Shown: positions 1 through 13,692, numbered from the stretch's first letter. The stretch: 64,000 bases of DNA from Nissolia schottii (GCA_003254905.1 QANU01111459.1:514951-578950); one strand, 5' to 3'. Notes: generated by a model not told the origin, from the sequence alone. Numbers and translations: made by a program.

Positions 1-247
1 GTTAGGAAAAAAAATCAGCTACATGTGAATTTCTTACGTTCTATATATGTCACAACCCTCAAGTCCATCAAACACAATTTTAATTGATTGAATAACATTA
101 AAAAAAAGAAATAAAGAAAGATAGCAGGACAAAGAACGGTGGCCAGCTACACAAGAATAAGCACTCGTGTCTACTCTCCTATATAGTGTCAACGACTCAA
201 CCTTTGACACGAACAAGCAAACCAAGAAAATTAGCTTCCATACTACC

Positions 248-1913
248 ATGGTAGATTCACCTATGGCTGCTGCTTCTATTGAGCGGCTGAAATTAGTGAG
301 GGAATTTGACGAATCCAAAACAGGAGTGAAGGGTCTCGTGGATTCAGGGATTACATCCATCCCTCAGTTCTTCGTCCACCCTCCCGAAACCCCCTGTGAC
401 CTTAAAATCCACTTCAACATCCAAAACCGTACCCATAATCGACCTGGTAGGCTTCAGTTCTCCAATGCATCGACCAAAAATCATAAACCAAATCAAAGAA
501 GCCGCCACAAAATGGGGCTTCTTTCAGGTGGTCAACCCACAGAAGCACTCCGCGAGATCATTGCAGCGGCCAAAGCTCTCCATGAGCAACCAAACGAGTT
601 CAAGGCGAGGTACTACAGTCGAGAGGATGAACAAACACGAGGGGTTGCCTTTTGCAGCTAATATGGAACTGGCCGCAGCTGGCAAAGGAGGAGGACATAT
701 CGGAGACATGCCAGAATGAGTTGGTGTTATGGGCATCCTATTCTGCTGAGTTGACAGATGTTTTGCTGGGGTTATTGTCTCAAGGGTTGGGGTTAGGGGC
801 CACAAAGTTCGGGGATTTGACCTTTCTAGAGACAAGGACGTTATTGGCTCACTACTATCCACACTGTCCTCAGCCATAACGATCTCGGAACTATCACGGT
901 TTTACTGCAAAATCGTGTCCCAGGTCTGCAGGTGAAAGCATGGTGGAGAGTGGGTTGAACCAAGTGACATCGGAGATTTCACTAAGGTATACTTTATATT
1001 AGGTTAACTCTATAGTTCTTGGTGAGTGGGTGTCAAAAATCCTTAGTAGGCGGGGATCCTCACGGGCATTCCCCAACCAAGGCCCCACAGGGCAGAGATG
1101 GAGACTAAAGTCCTCCGGATGTAGATCATACTCCCCACCCTGCAAGTACCTGACATTTATAAAAAGTCTAAAATACCCATAATTTTTACATTTTCCACTT
1201 ATTTTAATGTGTGTGTGTATATATATATATAAAACTAAAACCCTACGTCTCTCACTCCCACTCACAATTTCTCATCCTGCCGCCTCTCTTCTTTTCTACC
1301 CTCTCTATGCACGCCAAGAACACAATCTGTTCTTGCTCTCACGGCACCCGACGATCTGCTCTTATTCCATCAGCGCCCCGGCAGGCTCTCTTGTCTCTCT
1401 GTTCGACCACAGCAGGTAGCTCCAACCAAACGACAACCACATCCCATTTACTCTACTTTTGAGCTTTTTCCAGCAGATCTGCATTGTGAAAATTTTCAAT
1501 TCTTCAGAGCTTTTATAATTTTTCAATTTTTTTGAAACATTTTCCTCCCCGCTCCTCTCCTGCAGCAGGGACAAGGACGTGGAACAGGGGAGGTGCTCCC
1601 CAACACCGCCTCAACTGGGTGACATCGCTAGTTAGCAGCCTAATACAATTCACTTTTCAGATAATTTCTAATGGAGTACAAAAGCCCCAAGCATCAGGTT
1701 TTGGCAAACACTTTCAAAGAACCATGGGTAACGCATTTTTCGGCGTGGGTAGAAATTTGAACGATTCCAAAATGCATGGGCCTCTGCCAGAATTGCTGTA
1801 CCCTCAAAGACCACCTCTCTACAGAGAATTCACTACAGGAATACTTAGCTAAATACCAAAGCAGCAAGGGATCAAGGGATGACAATGATTTCTCCGAGCA
1901 GTTTAAAATATGA
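248..1913 (+). pseudogene. Broken 2OG-Fe(II) dioxygenase (ACC-oxidase-homolog type)
   Basis: Relic of a plant 2-oxoglutarate/Fe(II) oxygenase of the '1-aminocyclopropane-1-carboxylate oxidase homolog' group. The ATG at 248 opens a typical N-terminus (ERLKLVREFDESKTGVKGLV), but the frame shifts near 396, where KTVPIIDLVGF and KWGFFQVVN are read in another frame. It shifts back near 540 (ALHEQPNEFKARYYSRED) and again near 650. The LLAHYYPHCPQP motif ends about 879. ITVLLQNRVPGLQV and then, one frame over, KHGGEWVEPSDIGDFTK run to an apparent donor at about 987. The last exon starts about 1660 after CTTTTCAG: SNGEYKSPKHQVLANTFKEPW, then GPLPELL, PPLYREFTT and EYLAKYQSSKG in shifted frames, ending in TGA at 1911-1913. 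The iron-binding HxD and the arginine motif are not intact. At least four frame breaks make it non-functional. Family assignment is firm; the substrate cannot be said. Confidence 0.88.
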
Positions 1914-2364
1914 CAGATCTACAAGATATACAAATGTCAATTGTCAAGCAGCTTGGAAGATTCATTTCATTGTGGTTGCAGAACTCATCTCATCATATTA
2001 TGGACTTGAACATCTAATAATAAGCCTCCTTTATTCAATGTAATTTTCCATCCAACATGCCATGATATGTCTATTTCGTGCTACAGCATCTTTTAACATG
2101 TTAATGCAACAAAAACAAGCGCCTTTCCACAATACAGGTTTTTGCCTAAAGAAGTTAGGGGTAATAGGTTAAACATGGCAAACACAAAGTGGATTTTGGA
2201 AGAGAACATGTCAACATAACAACATAATCCATTGCCACCAAAATAAGCACCAAAACAATTCAAAATTAGCCAAGACCAGAGAGTATCAGCAGTAATAACA
2301 ATATTAATCAAAAAAAGGGGCCCGAGGCCAATATCAAGAAGATACAAACATCATCAGCCATAGT

Positions 2365-3680
<1,316 letters not shown>

Positions 3681-4742
3681 TCGCAGGCCCTCCTTTTTGC
3701 TGAAGTGGTGGGTTTTTTGTTTGGGATATTTGGTGACAGCTTCTCACTGTTTTTTATTCATGTAACCAAAAAGAAGAGCTATTGTTTATTCTTTTTTCTT
3801 TTCTTTTTTTTTCCTTTTACCTTTGTGATAGCTGATGTTTTAATATGGAAATTTCATTAAAAAAAGGGTTTTATAAAAATTGAAAGTGGAGAATGATTTG
3901 TAAGATTACTGATCTTGTGAATAGTCCGTTTGAGGACAAATGATTTTCAAGCACCACTTTTTAGACCTTTGCATTGTGTAATAAGGAATATGCTTTTCGT
4001 GTTTTACTATCTGAACATGAAATGATGTAAAAACAAATAAATTAATGTACGGTATCTTTTGTTTTGGTTCAAAATATTTTTATGTTAAATTGGATAAATA
4101 TATACACTTAATTTTTGGAATAAATTTTTTGCAGCAAAGAAATTGGAAACAATTTTCGTAATTAGATTCTACTCTCAAAAGCTAAACTATGAAGCTGCTG
4201 CGAGCCTGCGAGGATTTTACTTGCTCTTACGTGATACAAATTTCATAGCAGTTTTTAACACACATATACATGCAAATATGCCTTCTAAGTTATAAGCGGC
4301 CGTGACAATTATGAATTCTGGCCTTTTCTTCAATTGGGATGGGATGTATCAAATATGACTATATGAGACGGAGACTATGATGAGAGAAGAAGCCTATACT
4401 AGCCAAAACAGCATATAGGAGTTTGTTTCAAAATGCTCGAGCATTTATGCAGTTATGCCCTTGAGCTTACAACAACTAAACAACACAGCGCTTTAAGATC
4501 CTAGCCATTAGATGGATGGATTCCCATTTAGACAAGTGTGGATTTATTAATGAATAATTGAAAAATGAAACAAGCTGCAAACGCTCAAGTGCTTATGCCT
4601 TGAACTTACAACAGTACAGCTCAACTGAATACAGTTCATTTGTTAATACTGACTAACCTCTTATAACTCCTGTAAAGAATTTTCACTCTGGACATGAATT
4701 TTGAACTATATAAAACACCCCTTAGTCCAACGAAAACAGGAA
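3681..4742. other. Intergenic spacer, no gene seen
   Basis: AT-rich spacer between the L40 promoter and the 3' end of the alpha/beta hydrolase gene. No conserved coding segment, RNA gene or clear transposon end was recognised. The part nearest 4743 probably holds the 3' UTR of the hydrolase gene. Confidence 0.6.
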
Positions 4743-7348
4743 CTAAAGGGATGCTATATTGGGAGCCACAATCTCAAGAAGTCCCTTGGGGTTGTCCACA
4801 TGAACCCAATGACCGGAATTTGGAAGAACATGGAAGGAAACTTTTCCGTGAGAATCGGTTGCTCCCCTGTTGGCTAGTTTTTGGATCCGCTCAACAGCAT
4901 CTTGGTCCCATCTGTCACTCTTTTCAGCACGCACAATCACTATTTCCATACCTTTGGGAGGGTTCTCCAATAGATTCCAATAAGACTTTTCCCTACAGAA
5001 TTGCAACATTTGGGATATCTGTTTGGTGGAGGAATATCACAGAGAATACTTGAGGAAAAACAAAGAACAAATATGGACTGTTTTTTAAAACATTCATTCT
5101 CATTTTGAAAGTAGTTAATCTGCTTCAATTACCAGTAAGAATCGAACATTTCCTTAGCATTTTGAAGATCAAATACCCAAGTCTCATGATCACCAACCGT
5201 CTTCAGGTTTGTCCCTATCCAGTCTGACAATGCCTTAGAGTAACCAAGTCCCATCAGATGACTTACGAGCCACCTGAAAAAAGAAGCAAAGTTCATCTAA
5301 GTCAACCTAGAATATAGACTGGGGCCGAAGGTAAGATTCATATATTGTGAATTTGTGATAGTGTTCAATTAGGAAGGTAAAATACAGTGCACTTTCAACA
5401 AAACATCAATTTTTTCAGACATTAGACAGCCATTCCGATCATGACACATGAAAAGAAAATGAAGAAGGAATCTAGTGTCTTCTTTTCATGAGATAAAAAC
5501 TTCAAACTTTGTTTGACTGAAAAAATCTAGCAATCATTTGCAGACTTCCTCTGTACATGAGAAACAATGTTCAGGCTTCAACATGAGTTTCATTTTATTT
5601 AAGTTAAAATTGAACAATTTTCTCTCTCTATAAAGCCTGTACGATTTCTTGCAAGGCACAAATATACTTTTTACATTATTGTTGACCATGTACTAATGCT
5701 AATGGATGAGGCAACATATACCAGTACATATATGTTAAACCAGCAGCTTCACCTTATGCACCAACTATCAAAGACTACAAGCCTTTTGACAAACTTAGTA
5801 CAAAAACATGGAAGAGAACAAGTTCAGGGATAGAGAGTATCACTTCCGAGATGGGATTTGTGATGGTAAACTTTGCAAGGTTCTTAAAACATCCCGTACT
5901 TCTTCATTACTGTTTTCAGAGTTCACTTCTCCAGGGACAGAATCCAATACCCAGAGCTGTTCCTCAACAGGAGTAAAAGGAGAAAATTCTTACAAACAAT
6001 GAATTGAAACTGTAGTATCCAGCAGTAAAATTCTAAGTACTAAATCGATGTAAATGCAGTCCACTTGAAAGTTTTAGAAGGGGGCCATATAAAAGATATT
6101 AGGCCTATACTACAATTGCTTCAATTTAAAATCTATAATGAAAAATGATACTCGAGAATCAAAATACTATAGCATAAGGAAACTGATAAAAGGAAAGACC
6201 ATGGAAAATCTAGTAAGGGTCTTGTATTTTTCTTGAAGATTAATGATATATTTGTCAATTCACTAGTCTATTAATTGATTCCGTGCAAGAGTATACATTT
6301 CTGTTATGCTGATCCAATCCATGCTAGCAATCTCATTCTCATAATGTGCATGGCCACGTCTTGCAACCAGCATATCACAGCTCACAGGGCTGCTGTATAT
6401 ATCTGTTAACCACTTAAACCACATTTTCAACCAACAAGATATTTTAAGGCACAACAATACAAGGCATGCACATTCTACAAACACTACACTATTACAGTCA
6501 CGATTCACGCGAAGGAATACTCTATTACCTATTTTACCATATACATTTACATATTTGTATGCAAATATCAATTCACACCCACACCAATATAAAACTTGAT
6601 TAACTAAACTGCTGGATTAATTTACTGTTTGATAAAATTAGGTGTTGGATTTATAACTAATCTATTTACCACTATAGTACATAACAGTAGAAAGTTGCAA
6701 TTGTGAAGAAGAAAGAAAAACCTGCTTAGGGCAGTGAGCAGAATCTCCGTATTCACCACTGCTGCAGCTCTGAGCAAACTGCAAAGCTACCTTTCCGCCC
6801 ATGGAGTGGCCAATTACAACCTCGGGCCAAGGCCAACCTTCAGCCTTCACCAAATCCGCCAAATCTTTGGCCGTATTGTCCAAATTATGAGGCGGATTCA
6901 AATTCCTCTCCGCTGATCTACCGTGATTCCTCATATCCAACATCACCGTCCTCCAATCTACGCACAAATACGCCAAAAAATTTACAAAAAACAAAAACCG
7001 ATTGTTCAATTTGAAACTTGCAAATCGGGAAAAAGGAACGAGAGAGAGAGAGAGAGAGATGGAGATACTGGAAGAAGGAGAGGATTGTGAGAGAGAGGCG
7101 AGGAGGTTGCGAGAGAAAGATCGCCAGTTTCTGGCAGATCCCAAGAAGCCATGGAAGAAGACGGCTGTGGAAGTGTAAGGCTTGTCGGGGTTAGCTCGGA
7201 GTTCCTCGTAGGCTATGGTCTCAAGCGACCTGCTGGTGGTGGTGGTTGCGCCGCCGAGTTCGCGACGGAGAGTGGGTGAGTTGAGGGAGCGAGTTAGGAA
7301 GCAGAGGCTGCTTCTGGTTGTGTTTCTGAGAACGACACGTGCCGCCAT
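4743..7348 (-). CDS. Organelle-targeted alpha/beta hydrolase (ABHD11-like)
   Basis: Serine hydrolase of the alpha/beta fold, closest by eye to the plant ABHD11-like protein (Arabidopsis At4g10030 type). Exons are 7348-7069, 6957-6722, 5956-5844, 5273-5133 and 4992-4743, totalling 1020 nt or 339 residues plus stop, with all splice phases agreeing. The N-terminus (MAARVVLRNTTRSSLCFLTR) is basic and hydroxylated with no acids, so import into mitochondria or plastids is likely. An oxyanion-hole HG motif lies in FFHGFLGSARNW, the nucleophile elbow is GHSMGG, a likely acid is in RAEKSDRW, and the catalytic histidine is in HWVHVDNP. The triad therefore looks complete. Intron 1 contains an AG microsatellite (7041-7059). 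The natural substrate is unknown. Confidence 0.92.
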
Positions 7349-7559
7349 TTCTGTGGATTGACTGGTTCAGACGCGGTTAATCAACACGAATGGAGCCAAC
7401 TACCAACGAAGGGAACGCGGGGTCTTGCGATTTGGGGCAGCATCGCACGGTCCTTGTTTTTTTGCTTTTATAAATAAAAAATAAAATTAATAACTTACAT
7501 GGTTGGGATTTGTCGCACAAAAGTTCGTGCAGTCTTCTGCGTTCCAGCGTTGAAAGTTT

Positions 7560-7564
7560 AAAAA
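7560..7564 (-). terminator. RNA polymerase III T5 terminator of tRNA-Leu
   Basis: On the minus strand, ten to fifteen bases after the discriminator base of the tRNA, there is a run of five T, the usual Pol III stop signal. Confidence 0.75.
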
Positions 7565-7569
7565 CATAA

Positions 7570-7570
<1 letters not shown>

Positions 7571-7650
<80 letters not shown>
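7571..7650 (-). tRNA. tRNA-Leu (anticodon UAG)
   Basis: Full cloverleaf on the minus strand. The seven-pair acceptor stem GACAGUU/AGCUGUC includes one G-U pair, and the discriminator base is A. The D-arm has the A box TGGCCGAGTGG. The anticodon arm CCAGA-UUUAGGC-UCUGG gives anticodon UAG. A long variable arm, as expected for leucine, is followed by the T-arm and B box GGTTCAAATCC. No intron is present and CCA is not encoded, consistent with a eukaryotic nuclear gene. A T5 terminator follows. Confidence 0.95.
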
Positions 7651-8335
7651 AGTTTTTGGGTGGGTTTGGTAAATTATTTTACTTATACAATTGAATTGAC
7701 TATTCAACAACATTATATTCACTTCTCTTGATCAGATAGAATTAGCATGATTATGTTACTGCATTTTACAAACAGATAAAGAATATATATCAGAATATAT
7801 GACACCAAACAAGGCTTATTTGCATTCACAACAAAGACGAGTTTTGGGAGAAATCTTTTTGTCCTACAAAGGAAATCAAATCATGTTTCATATTGACTGT
7901 ATGTATTATTCTTGAAAAATGAAAAAGTAATGGAAAGAAAATAATGATTAATTTAATGTAAAGCATAGTTTGATTTTCATTGCAGATGACAAAAGAATTC
8001 GAGTTTTGGTTGGAATGAAGGCAACTTGTGAAACATATATAGCCAATATTGTTATATAAAATATATAACCTATTAATTCATAAAATCTGAAAAAGCCCAT
8101 TTTTAATTTGTACATAAATAAAGAAAAAGTTTATAGAAAGATTTCCATCTCCAAGCTCTGGACCTTTGCAGTTTCAAATATGCTTGGGCAAAGAAAAACC
8201 TCCTCATTCAAGTAGCCCACAATTGAACATGCAACCTCAAAAGGTTCACAAAATTTGACTTCTCATATTTTCCATTGCAACCATGTAATTTTCCTTTTAT
8301 AACAACACACCATATTTACACCATATCTCGACCAA
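7651..8335. other. AT-rich spacer
   Basis: No coding segment, RNA gene or transposon end recognised between the tRNA gene and the start of the AACAAACC repeat array. Confidence 0.6.
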
Positions 8336-10135
8336 CACACATAATTTTGTTCGTTTTATATGAATAGGTTTGTTCGTTATTTGTATTGGAATTTGTTCAT
8401 TCTAGTTAAGTGAGTTTGTGTTCATTCTTATTGTGTAGGTTTGTTCACCATAGTTAAATAGGTTTGTTCACTACAGTTATATGAGTTTCTTCGTTTTGTA
8501 TGAATAGGTTTGTTCATTCTTATTAAACAATATAACTTAATATGAACAAAAACATTTTTTTGACAAACCCCTTACATTCTGACAAACTTCCAAAATCTCA
8601 AATCCTTTTCTAAATTATTAACACCTCATATTCGCTCTTCCTCTCCTAAAATCTCATATCCTTTCCTACATTACTAACCCCTCACATTCATTCTTCCTCT
8701 CCCTAACCTTCCTAAACCCGAAACCTTCCCAAACTTGAAACCAATTAAATTTCTTTCTTCCTCTTCCAACATTCCGCACGCTGCCCTCAACCCAGCCCAG
8801 CCGCCATTGGAGTCGCCACTTCGTCCGCCGTTCAATGTCATGACTCTGTCACCGTTCAACATTGCGAGTCCATCCTCCAAAACCGTTGCAGACCACCATC
8901 ACACTGCCCTCGACTCGCCCTTGACAACGGATCTTCGACCTTAGGCACGAACCTCACACCACTCTTCGCCTCCCTCACTTCGTCCTCTTCGGCAAAATAC
9001 TCTTCAACAATAGTCACAAAGAACGATTTTACTATAAAGTGTGGATGAGTTTCCTCATAAACCATGTTTTAGTTTGTTCAAGATCCTCATTTTGGTTTGT
9101 TAACGATTGATGTACAAGTTTGTTCAAATTGAGTTGAAGGGTTTGTTCATACCGAGTATTAGAGATTGTTCAATCTCAAAAAAATGTGTTTGTTCATATT
9201 GAGTTATAATGTTTAATAAAAATAAACAAACATGTTCATACAAAACAAAGAAACACATAACTGTAGTGAACAAACCTATTCAACTATAGTGAACAAACCT
9301 ACATAATAAGAATGAACATAAACCTACATAACTGGAATGAACAAACCCCAATAAAAATAACGAACAAACCTAATTAACTGTATTAGAAAAACCCCAATAC
9401 ATGAACTGAACAAACACTTATTACTAAACCGAATAAACTCATTTAACTAGGGAACAAACCTACTTAACTAGAATAAACAAATCCCAATACAAATAATGAA
9501 CAGACATGTCCATATAAAACAAACAAACTCATTTAACCATAGTGAACAAACCTACTTAACTGTAATGAACAAATCCCAATACAAAAAATAAACAAACCTT
9601 TCCAAATAAAATAAACAAATCCGTTTAACTACAGTGAACAAAACTACTTAACTGGAATGAATAAACCCTAATAGAAATAATGAACAAACCTGTTCATATA
9701 AAGTGAACAAATCTATTTAACTGTAATAAACAAACCTACTTAACTAGAATGAACAAACTCAGATACAAATACAAACAAACTTATCAATATAAAACAAACA
9801 AACCAAATTAACTGTATTAAATAAACCTACTTAATTAGAATGAACAAATCTCAATACACGAACAAATATTATTACTAAAATAAACTAACTCATATAACTA
9901 TGGTGAACAAACCTACTTACTAAAAATGAACAAACCCGATGACACGAATTGAACAAACCTTTCCATCGAGAATGAACAAACCTATAAACGATAAGTTAAC
10001 AAACCTATACACATATAATGAATAAACAATGCTAACTTAACTGAACAAACACTTATTACTAAATTGAACAAACTCATAAACATACAATCAACAAAACTAT
10101 GTACACAACTAGATTGACCAAAATTCAATTTCTAA
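8336..10135. repeat. Inverted arrays of a degenerate AACAAACC motif
   Basis: A short unit, roughly TGAACAAACCTACTTAACTG with a spacing of about 20-25 bases, is repeated many times. From about 8340 to 8545 and 9065 to 9210 it lies in the GGTTTGTTCA orientation. From about 9225 to 10115 it lies in the opposite orientation, with about 35-40 degenerate copies. Between the left blocks is a GC-richer stretch (8700-8950) with an open frame of 69 codons that resembles no family I know. Opposed subterminal arrays are typical of non-autonomous DNA transposons, but I could not find matching terminal repeats or a target-site duplication, so the element class is open. Confidence 0.7.
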
Positions 10136-10892
10136 ACATAACAATCCATTCGTCTCATTCGATATGTATCGCTCATTGGAGCGTTTGTTTATGCATTATA
10201 TTATAGTTTATTCATCGTTCAATGTATTGACGCTTGATCAAACTTAATACTTGAGTTTGTTTAGAAACAACAGACGACGTATTGAGTCCACCGTTCAACG
10301 TGAGGAAGAGACGACGTGCGAGAGAAACGACATGAGCGTACATGATAGAATACGTGAACGTAGGAGGAGAGTGGATTTGAGTGATGTCGTTGATAGCAGT
10401 GTAGCGACATATAGACAATAATGTATATGAAAATAACTGAGGGAGTGAGGCGAGGTTAAAAAAAAGAAATGGAAAGTGGGTAATTGGAGAGAGAAAAGAG
10501 AAAGATCATGAGAAATTAGAGAAAAAAGAAAAAATTAAAATATAATTAATAGGAGAGAGTGACATCAAATTTAACATATACAAAAATTCATAAGATGCGT
10601 GTGTAATTTTTTGTGAACACATAGCACTTATTTATCACTTGAACAAATTAAGAATGCATTAAATGTGATTTTTATAACAAATTTATCTTGTTATCTCATA
10701 TTCTCAATAACACTTACACTAACTATTCAAAGTTAATTTTATTTTCACGCTTTATACTTTTTGTATCTAATGTCAATTAAATAATTTATTAAACTGTGTT
10801 TTTGTCAAAAATAACAAAAAGTAAACAGAAAAAAGTACTATGGAGGGATTTGGAGGATCTATTTCCATTGTATTGTTTTGCATAATAGAGGC

Positions 10893-11050
10893 GCGTGGAC
10901 GTCCACGCCAGATTCACCAACACGGTTGGCGATTTCAATTAAATTGAATAACACTGAATTCGCCAACACGGTTGGCAAATTTATAATAAACCCTTGCCAC
11001 TAAAATCGCTAACCGTGTTGGCGAATCCAACCCCGTGCCTTATAAATTAA
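10893..11050 (+). promoter_or_regulatory. Palindrome plus triple 25-bp repeat next to a TATA box
   Basis: A perfect 16-bp palindrome GCGTGGACGTCCACGC (10893-10908, ACGT at its centre) is followed by three copies of a unit built on CGCCAACACGGTTGGC. Copies at 10911-10935 and 10958-10982 are direct; the copy at 11003-11028 is inverted. A TATA-like TTATAAATTA follows at 11040-11049, then a pyrimidine-rich leader-like tract. It looks like a compact promoter module, perhaps from a transposable element. No coding region follows that I can name. Confidence 0.45.
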
Positions 11051-11411
11051 CTCTCCCCCTCCCATTCTCCAACACTCTTACTCTCTCCGTCCACACGTCT
11101 CGCGAGTCCACGTCAGCTAAAACATGGATAGTTATGTATTATGTTTTGAAATGAGGATATTTTAATAATTTATTCCTGCAGCAGGGACCAAAAAGTAAAA
11201 AACTCTAGAGATACCTCTGTGTCACAAAATCATCTCCGCAAGTAAAACTGTAACCCTATGCTACATAAGAGTTGTCTGGATCAAGATTTGTCACTAGTTC
11301 TATCAGTCTACAATTAAATAAGTATATTTGAATTACTTTATTTTATATTTAATAAAATACTAAAGAGATATTCAGACAAATTTTGACCAACATTAATAAT
11401 TTAGAAACATA

Positions 11412-11690
11412 TTTAGAGTGTGTTTGGAACAAGTAATCTATTTAAATTAATGATAATTGAACTTTTAAATTACTTAATTTAGATTAGATAAATAATTCAC
11501 ATCACCTTATAAGTGAAAATGTGATCTATCTGAATTATCATCATTACCTCCAAATAATAAAAAATAAAAAATTATAATAATAATAATAAAAGTAATAACA
11601 ATAATAAAAATAATATATATTACCTTATAATTTTTTTATATAATAATTTAAATTATAGTTAGATGACCTACAAACTAAACACACAATGAA
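11412..11690. repeat. Possible MITE with GTGTGTTTGG-like ends
   Basis: The left end GAGTGTGTTTGGAAC and the right end TAGTTTAGTTTGT-like sequence (read inverted from 11670-11690) resemble the ends of PIF/Harbinger-type MITEs. The interior is AT-rich and non-coding. Terminal repeat length and target duplication were not resolved. Confidence 0.35.
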
Positions 11691-12249
11691 CCATTTAACG
11701 CGATTACCTGGTTCCCTTGTCTGACATAAACGCCCCCCTTAAAAGATTACAAGTTATTTGAGAAGTTGACTGAATAATTTTATTCTTCGAGGGTGAAGGT
11801 TATATCGGATATGTTATAAGTACCAAGGTTCTGACCTTTGGTAAATTCCAAAAAGGGCACTTAGGTTTTAAGTGTAGAAATTCTTTAGAAAAAAATAGTA
11901 GCAGCAAGTCAGATATAAGAATGGATATGCCTCAAATAGTGAGTTCAGAAAGGAATTCACCTTTCACACATCTAATTGAATCATCATCCTCGCCTTCTAT
12001 TTTCCGAAGCAAAAAATTTAAAAAAAAAAAAAAACAACAGACAACGCAATAAGCAATCAAAAAAATGATGCAGGTGTTTCCCACCAGACACAAAGGCGTC
12101 GATAAAGGACCTATCCGAGGGAGCTGAAACCCCCAATCTGTTGAAATCTTAAAGAGGGAAAAATTGGGCAAAAAGCCATTCATTTGCCGTATAGATTCAA
12201 CAAACCTCAACGGTAAGAACCGATCAATGCCTAGTGAATAGAAGAACAA

Positions 12250-12560
12250 AGTGGGAGAAAAAGAGGATCTAGAAGGAAAACCCTAGAGAAACCTCGAGCG
12301 GTGTTACTGTGGCGCAGTTATGACTCGAAACGCTTCCATTGTCAATTGGAAAGGCGATCTTAAGGGCTGCGCTTAAAGGTTTGCAAATTACAAGCAAAGA
12401 AAAGCAGATTGTTAAACGAGAGAGAGATAAAAACCCTAGGTTTGATAAGAGGAAGGGAATGAAATTAACAAGGGATATATAGTCTCGGCGATGTGCTAAA
12501 GGACGAGTTTAACCCTAATGGGCTTACAAATGGGCTTTAGTGTTTAGCTCAAAACTAAAA
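12250..12560 (-). promoter_or_regulatory. Orphan promoter and 5' leader of an unidentified gene
   Basis: Read on the minus strand there are two TGGGCTT-like site II elements (about 12537-12515), a TATATAT box (about 12483-12476) and a telo-box-like AACCCTA/CCTAGGG cluster (about 12440-12425). An ATG context follows with the short frame MEAFRVITAP, which meets a good donor (CA/GTAACA) at about 12310. This is how a housekeeping gene begins, but no matching downstream exons were recognised below 12250. A 24-codon open piece at about 12005-11932 (EGEDDDSIRCVKGEFLSEL) could be one. It may be a truncated gene or a non-coding transcript. Confidence 0.45.
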
Positions 12561-12980
12561 GGTTTTGGCTCCTATGTGGCCCATTCTTTGTTTGGGCTTT
12601 CCAATTCCAAATCTTTGGGTAAGGCTTCTTGATTTGGGCACCAAAAATCCGAAAGGATTTCCTGATCTGTTTCTTTTTGTTAAGAAAAACTCGGGAGCCC
12701 TTAGTGGGCAAATGGGGGAAGGGGAAGAAATTAGGATAAATGGGGATCGAGCTCCTAACTCAAACCTCATAAGCTCCCTAGTCATTTGGAAAGGGGCCAC
12801 CTGAGCTACACTTTTCATGATTTAACCCAGCAACCATCATGAATGAGATGGGGGAGAGAGAGACTGCAACTTCACAAAACACAATTGAGATATGTTTTAC
12901 TGGCCTTGCTCACATTCGTTTCACAACAGATTGTTGTGCTACAAAGCTTTTTTCATTATAACTTTATGATCACAGGTGGT

Positions 12981-13039
12981 TTCACATATATGATTTGTTA
13001 TTTGGTTTCAGGCATTTTCACATATATGATTTGTTATTT
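12981..13039 (+). repeat. 23-bp direct repeat, two copies
   Basis: The 23 bases at 12981-13003, starting TTCACATATATGATTTG, recur exactly at 13017-13039. The copies start 36 bases apart with a 13-base spacer. Confidence 0.8.
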
Positions 13040-13431
13040 AGTCTCATTAACTTTTTAAATTTAGAATCTAATGATTGCTCCTACACTTTCTTAAATTAAA
13101 AATACTTCTGTAATTCATTAAATTAACTATTCAATTTAGAATTTTAGATAACTCTTCCCTTTCCTCTTTCCTAGTTTAAAAAAAAAAAACAAACTTTCAA
13201 ATCCAACTAGCATAAAATAAAACAAGTAACCTTTGAAAGCTAGGGCCAATAAGCAAATGCATTTTTTCTTTTCTTTTTTTTCTTCTTGTTCTCTTAAATA
13301 CATAAAAAGCTATGACCAAAAAAGATCATAAAGAAATCCACAAAATGTAACTCATTGAATGGAAGTAAAATTGAAGTGAAAGTCTTGTGGACTTAAATCC
13401 AGAGTAAATTAAACCTAACACATTTTAATGG

Positions 13432-13692
13432 AGTAAACCTTTAAATTTGTCTCTAAAATTTTCATCATTGATTAAGTATGTGCTCAAGTTATGGAAGCAG
13501 TCATATTAGTTCCTAAAATTGTTAGAAATAAGTCAAGTTAATCATTTAATATTGATCAAATTAGTCTCTCTCGGGGATTAACTTCATTAGTTTTTTATAA
13601 CCTTAAAAACTAATACATTCATTTCCATAACTTAAGAATGAACTTGACCAACACTAATAACTTTAAGGACGAATTTAAATATTTACTCTATT
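13432..13692. repeat. Small inverted-repeat element (MITE)
   Basis: The first ~100 bases (GAGTAAACCTTTAAATTTGT...) are the imperfect reverse complement of the last ~100 (AAATATTTACTCT read inverted). The copies share blocks such as CTCAAGTTATGGAA / TTCTTAAGTTATGGAA. Flanks ATTTTAATG and ATTCTAAAT could be a decayed 9-bp target duplication, which would point to a Mutator-type element. Confidence 0.6.

Noticed and set aside
1207-1574. Open frames of 70-83 codons
   Set aside because: They fall in the intron of the dioxygenase relic, have biased composition from CT-rich sequence and show no domain.
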